The notes: generated by a model not told the origin, from the sequence alone. 64,000 nucleotides of DNA from Vespula vulgaris (GCF_905475345.1 NC_066609.1:163501-227500); one strand, 5' to 3'; shown: positions 1 to 12,820, counted from the first letter of the stretch. A program made the numbers and translations.

Positions 1-1960
1 AATTAAACAAGGAAATAATATAAATGAAATAAAATAAAAAAAGATATTTTTCTGTTGGTCGATGACGATTTTTAAGAATAAGGAAAACAGAGATAACGAA
101 TAATCGGCGATAATTCGACGACGAGGTTTGTAAGAGTCTCGTCGGAGAGATAAAATCGAAAGGTATAGGCGCGGTGAAATCTTTTTCTTTTTTTTTTCGA
201 AAATAGAAAAGGTTCTCTATATCGTTGGAAATACCGGTGACGTATATGTACGCGGAGCGGAGCTTGGTGTGTTTTAACGAGCGCTACACGTGTTTCCGAC
301 GTAGATGCTATAAAGTAAGTACGCTCACGCTCGCATTCGCGCTCGTGTACATACGTAGTAGTACGAGCATACGTAGATACGTAATACTTAGCGAACGCGC
401 GCCATTATTCAAGCTCGTACGTAAGTACGTAAGTACGCGTACATGCATACTTAGCGTGTAGCCGAGTCGGCACGGTGGAAACCCTACGCGGAAGGCCGCT
501 TTTCAATGAGCGAACGACGGAAGAAGAGGGAGGAACGGTATGGCGCGGTGCGGAATGAACGCGGTACGACGACAGAAAGAGAGAGGGAGAGAGAAAGAGG
601 GAGAGGAAGAGGGAGAAAGGAAAAGGGAGAAGAGAGAGAGAGAGAGAGAGACGAACGAGCGAATATATAAACCCTTATCGAAATCGTGATTCACCCCGCA
701 TTCTCTAAAGACCCCCTAACCTATTAACATCTATATCGCAATAACAGATACAGTCGCAGAGACGGATTCGTGTGTGTATATATATATACACACATATATA
801 TGTAAGTATATATGTATGCATGTACGTATGAGTATTGACCTGGTGCGGTCACTCGTCCATTCGCGCCTTTGCCGAAGCGTTACTATTACCGGCGAGTCGC
901 GTATTCTCGCACCGCGAGGAAAAAAGAGAATAAATAAATAAAAAGCTCGAGCTCGTATCTCGGGCTCATTGACCGATTTTGGACCAACGAGTCGCGCCTT
1001 CGCTTTGTGAGTTTTCTGCCGCGAATTTGAGTACATCCAGCGTCGACGCGATCGAACCATCTCATCCTTCGCTCCTCTTAATCTTTTCCTTCTCTTTTTC
1101 TCCGATGGGAGAAACTGACTGATTTCTCAGGAGCGACGTTCGATGTATCTTTACGCGCTTCTCTTTTCATCGTTAAATCAATCGCCTCGAGGTAAAGGGT
1201 TTGCGGTTTGCGCTATTCCTTTTCGAATTTTCGCAGCTCGTCGAATCTCTTTCTTCTTCAACTTCTAACTTCTTCGCTGAGATCCGAACGACCGAAGATG
1301 GATACTTAATGACCCACTGTTCGTTTACGGGCCAAGTTCCTTCCATGGAGAAAAGTTTAAACGCTTTTACGAAACTGCCGTTAAATAGGGTGAAGGATCG
1401 TCGAAGGTAGTCCGAGTTTATAAAGTGCCACGAATAATTGCGAGCGAAGAAAGACGCCACGAAGATTAGCATTTTTTTAGGAGGTATAATATTTGTGCCA
1501 ACGGATCGTTCGGAATGATAGAAACGGGGAAAATTTCGTAATCGGACAGCAAAGAAACGTTCGTATTTCTATTCGTATTTCTGTTTCGGCTCGTATTCGG
1601 ATCAAAGAGAGATTTTCTTTACCGTCCGTTTCACGAACGACGTCGTCAACCGAATGTTAGCTGAGAAATCGTACCAGTTATACTTTTCTCGAATTCGAAT
1701 TCTAAAAAGATAAGCGTTTAATTCGAGTATATAGGTGTAATCGCGATAAGCACGTAGATGAGGTAGCTGACGCGTAGGCACGTAGGTGAGTAGAAGGAAA
1801 CGCGGACCGCTTTTCGGACGGACACCCAGTGCATCGAGATAGGTAGATAGACGTCCGGATAGATGCATGCCACGGCAGCAACGGTAAGGGATGCCGAGAG
1901 GAGGAGGGGTTGCGCGCAAAGAGAAGGGTAGGAAGGGGGTGCGAGAAGAGTAGGAGGCCC
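1..1960. other. Gene-free flank
   Basis: Nothing coding is supported. It holds a GTAC/TACG-rich stretch near 410-445, a long purine (GA) tract at 574-650 and a TG/TA microsatellite at 770-802. The remainder is unremarkable AT-moderate DNA. Confidence 0.6.
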
Positions 1961-2039
1961 GGAGGTTGTTGGGTTGGGTGGTGGTTCTCTCGCTGATTAC
2001 GTCGCAGGATGGCCAGGAGAGAGAAACGTCGGAGAGGAT

Positions 2040-2121
2040 GCTCGCTCGCTCGCTCGTTCGGTCCGTCGGTCGATCGGTCGGTCGGTCGGTCGTTTGGTCG
2101 GTCGGTCGGTCGTTTGGTCGA
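2040..2121. repeat. (TCGG)n tetranucleotide repeat with TTTGG interruptions
   Basis: Repeated GTCG units run through the segment, interrupted twice by TTTGG, and are preceded by CTCG units. Confidence 0.9.
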
Positions 2122-2283
2122 CGCGACGACGGTGGTACGCGCGGAGGAAGCTGCTGCTTCGTCGGATAGAGGCGAATATATCCGCAATGTCCTACCACCG
2201 ACCCTATGCTCGTCCTATCTCCCTCGCTCGCCCGTTCTATCTCTTCTCTCCTTCCACCGATCTCTCCCTCGGTGTCTCTACGC

Positions 2284-2314
<31 letters not shown>

Positions 2315-2352
2315 ACACACACACACACACTCTCTCTCTATCTCTCTCTCTG
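2284..2352. repeat. Compound (CT)n-(AC)n-(CT)n microsatellite
   Basis: CT to about 2315, AC at 2314-2330, then CT again with one TATC break. Confidence 0.95.
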
Positions 2353-2527
2353 CTCTTCGTAGCATCCTCCATCGTTCGCCTCTCTCTCCCACCTCCCCCC
2401 GTGGTCTTCTCTTTCTCTCGCGACGTTCCTCTCCCTCGGCCTCCCAGGGCCCTAAGCTAAACTAAGCTACGCCAGGGTAGGATAGCGCCGTTCGCTATAG
2501 GATGGGATAGATGGTTGGCTGGTGCCC

Positions 2528-2624
2528 ACCTACCTACCTACCTACCTACCTACCTACCTACCTACCTACCTATCTACCTACCTACCTACCTACCTACCTA
2601 CCTACCTACCTACCTACCTACCTA
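2528..2624. repeat. (ACCT)n tetranucleotide repeat, about 24 copies
   Basis: Almost perfect repeat with a single TATC variant near 2571. Confidence 0.95.
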
Positions 2625-2661
2625 TCCACCTCTGCTTCGCTCTCGCACACGAGGAGGATGC

Positions 2662-2671
2662 CGACGACGCA

Positions 2672-2704
<33 letters not shown>
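2662..2704. repeat. (GAC)n trinucleotide repeat
   Basis: Nearly pure GAC from 2672, 38 bp downstream of the ACCT repeat. Confidence 0.95.
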
Positions 2705-3340
2705 CGACCCCTCGCGCAAAAGCGCCCACCCTACCCGTACACTCGCTCTCTACCCTATATACCCGTCTTGCTCCTTTTCGCTCAGATCTCAAGCTAGTTT
2801 CTCTCTCTCTCGCTCTCTCTCATACACTCCGGTAGCAACACCCACAGACCCCCCAGGGGTTAGTTAGGGGTGGTATATTGACGGCCGGCGTCGCGAGGAC
2901 GCCTATACTTAGTGTGCCGGCGAACCGTCGCGTTTCCAGCTAGGCACCCTCTCTTCACTCCACCCCCGGCCTCTTCGCCATTCTCTCCTCTACCCTCTTC
3001 GCCACCCTCTTTACCACCCTCCACTCGCTCGCGTCCTCGCTCCGACTCAGCCTCACCCACCACGTTCGCCTCCTCCTTTTCCTCCACCTCCGCCTCTTCC
3101 TTCTCCTCCTCCAAAGTGTCCTCCCCTTTCCACCCACCGCCACGGCTCCCTCGGTCCATCCTTCGTCCACCCGCTTCTCGACATTGGCGCGCCAACGCCA
3201 CTACTACCACTGGTATATCGCGGCACTGCTGCCACTACTACCACTACCACCGAAGGAAGCATCACCTTCGACCTTCTTCTACCTCGATGACCCTCCTAGA
3301 ACCAGCAGGCAGGTCTACGTTCTATCTACGCGAACGATAG

Positions 3341-3705
3341 AAACTGTCGAACGTGTCTGCTAGTGAGCTACGTCGACCTCGTCGAAATTGCCGTTGAAAA
3401 AGGATTTCGTGCGATCGTGCCATCGATGCGTTTGCAAATCCTTTGTCCTGTCTCTCTCTTCTTTCTCTCTTTCTGTTTCATACTCACGAATATGTGAGGC
3501 AAAAAATATATATGTATTACAGATAGATATAAGACGTCTACGTATATATAGGTGTATGGTACGTGTATATCTACACACACACACACACATATATACATAC
3601 ACACGTAAAGAGAAGGGTCCCAAAATCAATGCCCCGCGGGCACGCGGTTCTTCGTGACGCACCTGAATCGCGATCAGAAAACGACGACGACGATGACGAC
3701 GACGA

Positions 3706-3756
<51 letters not shown>

Positions 3757-4529
3757 ACGACGCATGAAGAGGAGGGTCGGCCGAGCTCGATTAGGGACCA
3801 ACCAAGAGAAATTATGTACACATCGAAGATGATGGGGACGGTGCACGCGATCGCTTTGCTTCTTCTTTCGACGCAAAAGTCTTCGAAAACACCGAACAGG
3901 GGAAAGTTAGTCTTTGTCGATACGAATGCGAATCGCAAAGAATTTCGATCGTCGATTTTCGTAAAAACATTTCCTATATTTTTCTTCTTCTTCTTTTGTA
4001 ATTTCGTCGTAGCAGGACCGTCATCGATTCTTCTTTTTAATGCTCTTTCGGTCGTTAAAATTCCGTTAAGTTCGTTCGTCTCTGATGACCGTGAAAGGTC
4101 GACGCGTAAAGCGTTCTAATACCACCGATATACGGAAAACGTTTTAGCTAGGAGCTAATGACGATTCGCAAGAGGATAACGAGAAGCCGAAAGGGAAACG
4201 AAGAAGGTTTATCGTGAGATCTGTAACCTCGTCCTTCTTCTCCCTTCCGGCATTACTGCACTTACCTGAAATTGATGGCACTCGTTCGATTTGCTAAATA
4301 GAAAGGCAGTTGGATACAAATCGTAAGAAGAAAGGAGAAGCTGAAGAGGGGTAAGAGGGGCATCGGGTTGACGTAACGAAGGACGCGACCGAGGTACGTA
4401 CTACATAATAATAGAACGAAGGGTGCTCGAGATGACTGACTCTACTAGTTGTTAAAAGTACGTGTATTTTCGTTCGAAAATGATTCTCTTCTTTCTTTGT
4501 GCGTGTTTCGCGAAAATTACGTTTCTCGC

Positions 4530-4571
<42 letters not shown>

Positions 4572-5140
4572 ATTCATAATTATCCATACTCAATGACGCG
4601 TTCGTTGCAAAAATTTGAAATCTAAGTAGTTCTTTAAGGAGAAGTCGCGGAAAAGATTCAGAAGACATCGCCATCTCAAGACCGTCCGTGCTGCGAGTAT
4701 TACGACGATAATGTCACCGAGGCGTCGTTAAATGACGTCATGAAGCTTCGTTTTTATGCGACACGCAGGCGTTATATCTGCTGGCGCAGATTGCGACCGT
4801 AAAAACTTAACTTCCGCGAGAAATTACCGACTCGTATCCTCGCGAAAAACTTGTCGAGGAAAGGAAGAATTTTTGTTAAAAAAAAAGAGGTAAAACAAAG
4901 AGAAAGAGAGAGGACGGGATGAGGGAGAGAGCTACGTACAAATATATAAGGATAGAGAGAATAGTTCTGCATATATATATATACACGTGTGTGTATACGT
5001 ATATGTATATATTACGATAAATATATAAAGAAAGAGAGAAGGAGAAAAACGGACGCGTATGTCGCGTTTTGAGCGTCGTAATTTTCATTCTATGAGAAAA
5101 AGGCGATAATAACGCAAGGTGTATGTCGTACAAGTACAGG
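3341..5140. other. Gene-free stretch
   Basis: Mixed DNA with an AC/AT microsatellite near 3573-3605, the GAC repeat listed separately, a CT run (4530-4559) leading into TCTA units (to 4572), and a TA/TG run near 4970-5010. No coding frame is supported. Confidence 0.6.
3681..3756. repeat. (GAC)n with central (GGC GAC)n
   Basis: Outer GAC blocks flank a hexanucleotide GACGGC core at about 3709-3728. Confidence 0.95.
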
Positions 5141-5360
5141 AGCGTGTTTACTCCTCGACAAGGATGCAAATTTTATTTTGCATATACGGGCGTCGTTTCA
5201 ATTCGATCGATCGGTACGAAATTATGCGAGTATCGATCGTCCGAAAAAGCTTGTCGATGAGCCGAAATCGATAGCAAAGAAATTGAAAGAGAAGAGACCG
5301 ACGTCCGGAAAGAGACTCGGCAGTAGTGCATTTATCTTTTCGTCTATCGGTCTTCGTGGA

Positions 5361-5401
<41 letters not shown>

Positions 5402-6757
5402 TCCCTTCCTCGAGGAGGCGCCGAAGCAAATTATCGTTGCTCGCAGAGATAGCATAAAGGGAGACGGCACGGTTTCGCAGGATGGACAAATAAAAGCGTG
5501 CGAGGTCTCTCTCGAGGAGGGCTTTGCAAGATGAGATAAGAAAGTACCGTTCTAAAGTAATGGAAAAATGTTATGATAACAAAATATATTTCGATATTTT
5601 TCTTTCCGGGAAAATAAAAAACTTCGTTTTCGGCATTTGCCCTCATACAATTGATTCTCTGTCGCAAATCATCCGTTTAGACGCTTGAAGAAGAACGCAT
5701 GGATTACATTCTAACGAGAATCGAGCGAGTTTCGTCAAAATCCGATAGGAACATTACGTTTCTATCTCTCGCATACGGAACCGTTCAATTTTCACCAGAG
5801 AATTCGTCTCGATTAATGAAAATCGACGATCGATCTTCGAACGCATAAACATTTTTTTTTGAATCATTCACTTATTTATTCCTTTCTTGTAGGTATCAAG
5901 CGATAGATAATATTTCAACTCGTTTCAAAGATTCGTAAGATTTATCAAAAGAGAAGAGAGCTTAGAAAGTTATCTTCCTTCTAGATCGGCCTTTGAAACG
6001 AGCTGATTTTTTTTTATCTCTTCTCTCTCTCTCTCTCCCTCTCCCTCTCCCTCCCTCTCTCTCTATCTCTCTCTTTCTTTTTCTTCTCGATCCACCGCCA
6101 ACTTTGCACCGCGTCGCGAACAGACGTCGAGTTTGCGGCGACTCGAATTATCGGCCGACGACAGTGCCAGCGAGTTTCTCGAAAAGCAGGACCGTACAAT
6201 GTAGGAGTCCGACCTAACGTTTAACGTTAAACTCGTTGGAGAAGAAAAAAATGACGAGTAAGAGGGATAAATGACGAAAATGTATTAACTTAGGGAATAA
6301 TTTCAAAAAAGCGAGAGAAAGAGAGGGGAGGGAGGAGAGATTTCTTCCGAAGGAAGAAGCTTTTTTTCGTCGAATGCTTATTGTTGGTAAAAAGATCCGA
6401 GAGGATCATTTACGCGAGCAAAGAAAGGCATTCCGCTCTCTTTGAAAATAACGCAAAAAAGTGTCGGAGGGCTCGTCAAGGTTGTTACGTTCCGTGTTCG
6501 ACGCGTCCGTTTTTTTTTTCTTTTTTTTCTTTCTTCCCACCTTAGGAGTCTCTCTATCTCTCTTTCTCTCTCTAGTCCGTGACCTCGTTCGTTTCCCGAC
6601 GTAAATCCGTCAGAGAGCCGCGATGTCCGCGCGCGCGGTTCTCCGTTTGGGGACACCTTTTTCCCTCCCCTTACCTCTCACCGTCCTCACCGCTCGACGG
6701 CTTTCCAGCTCGTCGCTCTTTCTCCGTCCGTCCTCCCCACTCTTTTGCGAGTAAAGG

Positions 6758-6802
<45 letters not shown>

Positions 6803-7120
6803 TTCGATCGACCTGAATTTTTTCCTCACTCGAATCGGGAGTCCTGAGAGCAATTTCTCGACTCGTCGCGGGGTGGTCGTCGTCGTCGTCGTCGTCGAGG
6901 AAAACCCCGAGGAAAATCATCCGATCGATCTGCCTTCGGTCTTCAGGTCCGAAACGAACGAGAGGGACGGAAGAACGCGCGGTAGAAGCTAGAGAGAGGA
7001 AGACTAGACGGAGAGAGAAAGAGAGAGAGAGAGACGGTGAGGGAGAGTGAGGGAGAGCAAGGGAGAGTCGTAACACGAAGGAAGGTGCGAGCGAGAGGGA
7101 AAACTCGAGGCGATGGCGAA

Positions 7121-7152
<32 letters not shown>

Positions 7153-7260
7153 GGGCCAACACAAGTATGTGCAACGCGAGCTGCACGTGTATAGCGATGG
7201 TTCGTAACCGTGTGCTTGTGCGCGGGTGGGCGAACAGAGTTTTTAAGGGGTCTTCACAAT
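5141..7260. other. Gene-free stretch rich in CT/GA repeats
   Basis: CT runs at 5363-5398 and 6014-6080, a perfect GA run at 6760-6799, a CGT run at 6872-6898 and GA runs at 7011-7034 and 7119-7148. The POU-like palindrome at 5164-5183 is listed separately. All sizeable open frames are Ser/Leu or Arg/Glu translations of these repeats. Confidence 0.6.
5164..5183. promoter_or_regulatory. Inverted pair of POU octamer-like sites
   Basis: ATGCAAAT on one strand faces ATGCAAAA on the other (5164-5171 and 5176-5183), leaving 4 bp between them. ATGCAAAT is the classical octamer bound by POU-domain factors. Function is inferred from the motif only. Confidence 0.3.
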
Positions 7261-8220
7261 TTGCCCTCTAAATCGGACTATTTTCTTTTCCCTCCCTATT
7301 GTTTTTCCTACGTTTCAAATTATAAAATAAAAGAGTGACGTAAGCATCGCGTAAGGTCGCGGAACGACGGATACGTAAAAGGGGATGCGAGGCGATATCG
7401 AGAGCGGGCCGGTTCTAAAGTTAACTTCATTAAAGGCGATTGTACGTAAGCAGATTTCTCGTTGAATGCTTCCCAGCCGCTAGTTATACGAACTGGTTAA
7501 AGATATACTTTTATTACGAAAATATATATATATATAGATACACACATATATAAGAGTTTTCCGAAGGCGTTTCGTCGATGGTCTATCTCCTTCGTAGCTC
7601 CTTTTAAAACGATTATAAACGCGTTTATCTTAAAAATCGAGAACGATTATTTTCAGATTATAGGATCCGATTAAAGGTAATTATTATAATAGTAATAATT
7701 TCGATATTTCCGATGTTTTCACGATACGTACGGAATTCGATAACGATTTTCTAGTAAAACTCGAGAAAAGCGAGTTCGGTGTGAAGGAACCTTTAAGTCG
7801 ACGGGGTGGACAGGATGAGGTACACGTACCACCACACCGAAATCTTACGAGGCTGCCTCTGCTAACTACCTCCTATCTGCCCTGCCCGAGGCCCTGAAAA
7901 CGTTCTACGTTACGCCTCGCGGGGACCCATTTCGCGCGAGCCTCTGCGCTACAGGAACGTGCTACGAATTTCGCGTACCCAGCGCATATACTTTACTAAG
8001 AATTTACTTTTTCCTCGAATCTTTACGTATCGTGATCTTGACTCGTCAATTTTAAGAGTTTCACGCAAAAATTGTCAAATCGAAAAAGATTACTGCGAAA
8101 ACGAATCTCGGACGATATCGTATTGAAGATCGAGATTGAGTTATTGTTCAAGACGAATATAGATCAAAGGGTCGTTTCGTTCGATCGATCGAAATAACGA
8201 TCGACAAAGGGATTTTTTCG
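7261..8220. other. Repeat-poor stretch containing a balanced-composition patch
   Basis: Apart from a short TA run (7521-7536) this interval is free of microsatellites. The patch at about 7790-8056 has lower CpG than its surroundings and one frame open without ATG; see the finding for it. Confidence 0.4.
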
Positions 8221-8812
8221 AATCGAATAAAAAAAGAATTATCTAAGAGAGAGGGAGGGAGGGAGGAGAGAGAGAGAGAGAGAAAGAGAGGAGAAAAGGG
8301 AAGTACGTTTTATCGATTTTCCGTAGTCGAGGTTCTCAAAAAGGAGCGTAACGACGAAGGGCGTCGGACGGAAACTTTCTCTTCTTTTAGAAAAGAATAT
8401 TGCACGTGGCAAAAACCGACTGGTTCTTTTTGGTTTTTGGTGAAAAAAAAAACAAAGAAAAGGGAGAAAAAGAGAGAAAGAGAGAGAGCGAGAGAGAAAA
8501 AGGGAGAGAAAGATAGAAGCCAGGGGCGCAGCGATTCCATGTACGGCCCCGCCTCGCGAAAGAGGATGCTTTTCTTTATCCGCCGACGTGCCGTAAGCAA
8601 CCGAAAAAGGGCGCGAGAGGTTCCTGGAAGGAGCTCAGTTCGTATTCTACACGGTGGGATGGTCGGTGGGATGGACGGCGGGATGGCCGGCGGGATGGTC
8701 GAAGGAAGAACGGTCGAAGGGACGCGTCGAGGAAATGAGGAAGCGCGGCCGTTCCTCTCTCGAGCTCCCTTCGTACTACTTTTCGGACGAAGTACGCGTG
8801 GCACGTCTTTCT

Positions 8813-8853
<41 letters not shown>

Positions 8854-9080
8854 ACCTAGTAATAAAAGATCCAACAAAAATAGTCGTAGTTATGATAATA
8901 CCTTTTTTATACAGATGGATCAAACGGTAGTAATAGTAATAATTTTTATTTGCTTTCCACGATCGATGCTATTTACTTTTCTTTTCTCTCTCTCCCTTTT
9001 TTTATTTCTTTTTTTTCTTGTTAAAAAAATATAACGGTAATAAATGTAATAATGAAAAAGAAAGTAATGCGAAGCATCGA
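8221..9080. other. GA/CT-rich low-complexity stretch
   Basis: Purine-rich 8246-8300 and 8449-8515, a GGGATGG-type 8-12 bp minisatellite at 8655-8700, a pure GA run at 8814-8850 and a CT/T-rich segment at 8975-9022. Confidence 0.6.
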
Positions 9081-11314
9081 AAGACAGAATGGATTTATTC
9101 GTAGGCGTCGATAATGCAAATTATTCGAAATATCTTTGTTCGCGTAAGCCTCTTAAAGCTTCGTCTTCGTTTCATCGCACGATTCTAAGAGTACTTTCTT
9201 CGATATCTGGCATCATGAGAAACAAAGAAGCTCTTCCCTTTTATCTTAGCTACGGCATTCGATCTGCGAATGATCGCCGACGTAACTTTCTCTTATGTAA
9301 CGGAGGAATATGTAACGGAAAGGCGAAAGGATAAAGGGAGAAAATTTGACGTTTATGTCTTTTCTTAGTCTATACCTATATCTGCAAACGAAAAGCGACA
9401 GTATCCATCTTTCGATTCCTAAATAACAAGTCGAAGAAGAAAATCTTTTATCACGACGATCGTGAAAAAAGAAAAGCGGAAAAGAAAGAGGAAGATGCAA
9501 GCGACGTAGAAAAGTAATCGGTATGCGATTTCGTTTTGCTATCGAATTCGTTCGATTTCGATGCGAGAGTTAGATCGATTCGTTCATATACGTATAAATC
9601 TCTATAGTATCATATACTTTTGAAATCATACTCGTACGTATATATTTGTTAAGTCTCATTTCATATTTTCTTTTCCCCACAAAATCAATTATATTCACTC
9701 GTATTTCAAGATTAACGTTTACCGAGTATTACTTAACGATAGCGAGTATAAATGATAGCATAGCAAGTTGTGCCATTTAGTCGCACATTGTAAATACAAA
9801 TAGGTCAAATAATATAAAAAGAAATAAAAAATACTATTATACAACCATTATTATTACGTACGATTACGTATTATTACGCGTAATATGTAAAAAGTATTAT
9901 TATACAAGTATATTGTATAAGTAACTTTTCTTAGGAAAGAACAAAAATTGTGTTATAGAAGGTCGTCTTTTGTAAACATCGTCTACTGTATTTGACTCTC
10001 TTAGAAACAGAGACACACCGATATCGATAAACAAATTTACAAGCGTTCGACGCGAAACGCGATAGAAATTCGCTCCGACGTATAATTTATTACGTCCTCC
10101 TCGAGATCGGGTTATAATTCGATATACGTTTTATTGTAGAAAAGTGTAAGAAGAGAGTGAAATATCGAGAAAAAAAGGGTCGTAAAATCTATCGAACCCG
10201 ATAAATGAGACTCGTTAACGCGTTTCCGTTCATATTATTCGAAAAATGATTCTTAAATGCGACGCGAAATTTCTAACGATATAAACGATTCCATTCGAAC
10301 AGGCAAAAAGTTTGCTTTCGCCAATTTACTTATCCGACCAAAGCTATCTCGACGGCGAAAAGAAAAAGATAAAGCGCGAAGTTATTATAAAAGAAAAAGG
10401 ACGAACGATTCGGAAGGCTCAGGGACCATTGGAAATCAATTAAACGTTTCTGCGTATTCGATCATAATGGAAACGATATCGTGACGAGGATATAATTTAA
10501 TAAGTCTCTCGACCGACCGTCTCTATTCGAAGCGATGCGAGATAAATCGTGACAAAATGAAGTTTTCTTTTTTTAGAACGTTCGTAGTTCGTCCACTCGC
10601 GCGAGCGAGAGAAAGAGAGAGAGAGAGCGAGTTCGATTAGATAACGATGGCGAGCCTTGTAAATGGCCATTTGAGTAGTGCTTAAGCGTACGAAATTACA
10701 GTGTGAGCAAACATAAAGGAGAGAATGCGGAGCGCATCGTCATTTTGTAAATATTTCGTGAGGGAGCTTTATACTAATTTCGTGGAAAGTACCGATACAA
10801 ATTCCGGGCTTCGTTTAATACGTCGCTAGGACTGCCTTACGTTTTCGAAGCCACGAGTCTTGCATAAATTCATTAACGTATCCAACCCGAAAAGGAGTCA
10901 GCCCTGAAAAATTCTATGCAGGAAGCACTACTCCCATTTTCGGCTCTACCGCGTGCGAGCGAAAAAATAACAACGTCGTCTTCCTCTCTCTTCTCCTATA
11001 ACGCACTCCACGCCTTTGCAACAAAAGATCTAAGCTCGTCGTTATCGAAAATCTCGGTTGTTTTCATTAAATTTCTTCCTTCTCCTTTCGTTTCTTTTTA
11101 TTGGATTTTCATCGAATTAATTATTTTGATTTTAAATGATAATCGATGATATACTATAAACTATGTATATAATGATGCTTACGTATATGATATATATCTA
11201 CACACACACACACATAATGCTATTATATATTGCTATTAAACATATAATATAATTGTGCTATTATACACGTATACACATATACGTACGCACGCGCGTACAC
11301 ACAATATTATAGTA
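9081..11314. other. AT-richer gene-free stretch
   Basis: Few repeats; AT-rich palindromic DNA near 9830-9925 contains two copies of TATTATTATACAA-like sequence. A repeat-free patch at about 10640-10930 is listed as a candidate regulatory element. TA/AC runs at 11190-11290 abut the transposon-like element. Confidence 0.5.
10640..10930. promoter_or_regulatory. Candidate enhancer patch
   Basis: Microsatellite-free sequence with a 12-bp palindrome AAATGGCCATTT (10661-10672), which contains inverted Pho/YY1-like GCCAT cores; forkhead-like GCAAACA (10707-10713) and GTAAATATTT (10747-10756); and a POU-like TTGCATAAAT (10860-10869) next to a homeodomain-like ATTAA. These are motif matches only; no conservation data. 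Confidence 0.25.
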
Positions 11315-11704
11315 CAGGTAACCCTTGTATAACGCGGTGCTTAAACAATGTGGTTTCGATATAACGCGGTCTTGAAATTCAGGGAGTAACCCTCGTATAA
11401 CGCGTTACTTAAACAACGCGGTTTCGATATAGCGTGGTCTTGAAATTTTCAGATTTTTATCATCTTTCCACTATATATTTTTTAAGAATATATACGTGCC
11501 TTGCTTCGATCTTCCGTATGCTGTAAATTAGATAAAAATATACTTCCGTTTGTCGAATCAACGTTATTTGTACAATGTAAAATTTAAACAAAAGTTTGTA
11601 GCCTAATCCCGTTTTTTCTATTCGATCCGAGTCCCGTATAACGCGATCTACATAAAGCGGTATTTTTACGAAGCGAGATATCCGCGTTATATACGAGTTA
11701 TCTG
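11315..11704. mobile_element. Short non-autonomous DNA transposon (pogo/Tigger-like MITE)
   Basis: The ends are 23-bp terminal inverted repeats (11315-11337 and 11682-11704, opposite strands) that match at 19 of 23 positions, both beginning CAG and ending in ATAACGCGG. The left end, starting CAGGTAACCCTTG, closely resembles the termini I recall for Tigger elements of the pogo branch of Tc1/mariner. TA flanks the left end; the right flank is TG, so the target duplication is not intact. No transposase frame fits in 390 bp. A subterminal 68-bp direct duplication lies inside the left half (11319-11386 and 11387-11452), and a further direct copy of the core is at 11633-11645. Confidence 0.6.
11319..11452. 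repeat. 68-bp direct duplication within the MITE
   Basis: Two head-to-tail copies share the order TAACCC, GTATAACGCG, TTAAACAA, GGTTTCGATATA, TGGTCTTGAAATT or close variants. The second copy is also preceded by CAG at 11380-11382, so it may be a nested second terminus rather than a simple tandem duplication. Confidence 0.75.
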
Positions 11705-12820
11705 TGCGTCTAAATAAATAAATGTTGCTTTTACAAAAAAATAAAAGGAAAAAGAAAATATAAAAGACGCGAATTCAAGAATCGAATTGGATATAAAAGA
11801 AAACAAAAGCACAGATACGAGAGAAGGACAAATAGTGAAACTTGTATGCGTCATGCTACACGATTCCTTATAAGAAAGAAATCTTACTTTAGAACGTACA
11901 AATCTACAAAAAAAAAAAAAAAGAGAGAGAGAGAGAAAACGCATGACATTAATCTAAACGTGTTTTCAATACGTTTATTCGTTTCGTTTATTATCGATGC
12001 GATATGAAAAATTTCATAACGATATAGTGCGAACGAATAAATTCTTTTATCCAAGTTTATAAAAGTATCACGGATAAACGAGAAGATAGAAAAATTGGCA
12101 ATGAAAAGATAAATTTACCGTGCCCGTTCCCTTAATGCATCGACGCGCTCTTTTCTCTTCTTTGCAACGAAAAAAATCTGTGGTGAAACAGACGTGTTTA
12201 ACTTCATTTTTCGTTAACTTCATTTTTCCTTTTTACGTACTTATCTCGTTCAGTTGCGATACGAACGATAGGAATGTTGAAAGTATCGATTATAACGACA
12301 AATTACTTACAATTTATTACATCATCGCTTTCGTGCGAGTTCGTAATATTGTTTTATCCATGGGTCGAATGATAAGCTAGAAGAATTGATGGTAAATTAA
12401 TAGAAGAAAAAAAAGAAGAGAAGAGAGAAAAAAACGCAAAGAAAATAGTCGTGAGAATAACGTTTGACATTGATTTGTCAAAGGTGTGTGTCCGTTCCAT
12501 GCCGTTAGATGCATATAGTCCTGTTTCGAATTCGGCTTTCGCAGACGGTCCTGCTATTACCATTATTATAAGTTGATGTGACGTGACGTAATGGGAGTTA
12601 GAGCCGTATGAATGGGCATAGAGCAACAAGTTGCCACTAAAAACTGGGAGTGAGTTCGTGAGTTGAGTTCTGCTCGTTACACCTCTATATGTAGTTCTTC
12701 CTTCCCTATACTATACGTGCTATATACCCCGGCCCGTTATAAACCCTCCGGCTTTTAAAGTATTCTTTTTAAAGCGGAACTGTCCTAACAGACGTCACCG
12801 AGTCGTAATATTCCGCACGA
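11705..12820. other. Gene-free stretch
   Basis: AT-rich with poly(A)/GA near 11908-11938. The part at 12570-12800 is repeat-poor and includes a doubled CRE-like GTGACGTGACGTAA at 12579-12592. No coding frame is convincing. Confidence 0.5.

Larger units (their letters stand above)
1961..3340. other. Microsatellite cluster
   Basis: Five different simple repeats follow one another here (listed separately), then a pyrimidine-rich CTC/TCC stretch at 2941-3140. The overlapping open frames on both strands encode only Ser/Leu, Thr/Tyr/Leu/Pro or Arg/Asp homopolymers and are not genes. Confidence 0.7.

Noticed and set aside
2511..2867. Thr/Tyr/Leu/Pro repeat protein frames
   Set aside because: Pure translations of the ACCT tetranucleotide, open in three frames at once, which is a signature of a 4-bp repeat and not of coding.
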